Shown here piece by piece: positions 63,698-64,000 of a stretch of 64,000 bases of DNA (position 1 is its first letter; every line of letters starts with the position of its first letter). This DNA is from Paracidovorax avenae ATCC 19860. GTDB taxonomy: Bacteria > Pseudomonadota > Gammaproteobacteria > Burkholderiales > Burkholderiaceae_C. The position numbers were made by a program, and so were the translations under genes. The stretch is taken from the NCBI RefSeq assembly GCF_000176855.2, contig NC_015138.1, forward strand, positions 372,001 through 436,000. The letters run 5' to 3'. The notes below the pieces were generated by a model, which was not told the origin of the DNA, did not search any database, and saw only the letters and a program-made list of their open reading frames with translations.

Positions 63698-64000
63698 TTA
63701 CTGGGTGGCGTCCGGCGGCGGCGTGAGCCGCGTGGCCAGGTTCTCGTAGATGCGGGCCAGGTAGCGGCGCAGCGCGGCGGCTTCCGCATCGCTGAAGCCG
63801 TGCAGGGCCGTGCGCTGGAGGTCCTGCAGCATTTCGGGCAACTGGGCTGCGGCGGCGTGGCCTTCTTCGGTCAGTGCGAGGTTGACCACGCGGCGGTCTT
63901 CCTGCGAGCGCTCGCGGCGGCACAGGCCCTTGGCTTCCAGCCGGTCCAGCAGCCGCGTCATGCCGCCGGCATCCAGCTGGCAGACGCGCGCCAGGGCTGC
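63698..64000 (-). CDS. MarR-family regulator, C-terminal part (cut by window edge)
   Basis: The final 100 codons of a MarR-type repressor are present; its start is beyond the right edge. The winged-helix end shows GGMTRLLDRLEAKGLCRRERSQ, EDRRVVNLALTEEGHAAAAQ (the beta-wing DRR) and a C-terminal dimerisation helix (LRRYLARIYENLATRLTP). It lies 36 bases upstream of the outer-membrane factor gene on the same strand. It most likely represses the efflux operon and is released by a drug. Confidence 0.88.
   Translation of the reverse strand, partial: AALARVCQLDAGGMTRLLDRLEAKGLCRRERSQEDRRVVNLALTEEGHAAAAQLPEMLQDLQRTALHGFSDAEAAALRRYLARIYENLATRLTPPPDATQ

Overview
The window is chromosomal DNA of about 68-70% G+C, with short intergenic gaps, genes on both strands and no rRNA, tRNA, integrase, transposase or CRISPR array that I can see. 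The gatCAB operon divergent from mreBCD-mrdA, the OmpR-type two-component systems, creBCD, the lipoprotein-linked Mce transporter and the FecI-FecR-TonB receptor set together suggest a beta-proteobacterium of the Comamonadaceae. Acidovorax or a close relative is my best guess, inferred from gene content and protein style, not from a database match.

Layout. 1-16 kb: a two-component pair (kinase cut by the window edge), an AmpG-like permease, an AraC regulator with an EamA exporter, an M48 protease, a DASS carrier, an MBL hydrolase, an M20 peptidase, a GNAT-Rnk fusion protein, a GAF protein, a DUF2158-like protein, a LysR regulator divergent from an MFS exporter plus dkgB, then xth and pyrE with overlapping start codons. 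16-27 kb: gatC-gatA-[AlbA_2 ATPase - ParA ATPase]-gatB on the minus strand, with two foreign-looking genes translationally coupled inside the tRNA-amidotransferase operon, and divergent mreB-mreC-mreD-mrdA for cell shape. 27-36 kb: an EamA exporter, a polar amino-acid ABC importer, L-serine dehydratase with a divergent LysR gene, a TauE permease and a GMC oxidoreductase. 36-40 kb: a four-gene Mce/Mla-type lipid transporter ending in a PqiC-like lipoprotein.

39.9-43.9 kb is the most unusual stretch. It holds a kinase-fold-like protein, a scar of two fused gene relics (the 5' end of the cysH-like gene at 49982 joined to the 3' end of the lipoprotein gene at 39270), and a caspase-like protein translationally coupled to a membrane protein, followed by a decayed copy of that membrane gene. 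It reads as a toxin/immunity-like module in DNA that has undergone tandem duplication and decay.

43.9-64 kb: a PHP-domain lipoprotein, a complete FecI/FecR/TonB-receptor iron-uptake cluster, a divergent CysH paralogue, CsbD and a Cys-repeat secreted protein, a hemerythrin, the SDR-marC-creB-creC operon followed by creD with a recognisable cre-tag, dienelactone hydrolase, a block of intergenic hairpins, and a marR-OMF-emrA-emrB type multidrug efflux operon running off the right edge.

The strongest candidates for undescribed biology are the AlbA_2/ParA pair inside gatCAB and the caspase-like/membrane-protein pair with its decayed paralogue. No function can be proven for either from sequence alone.
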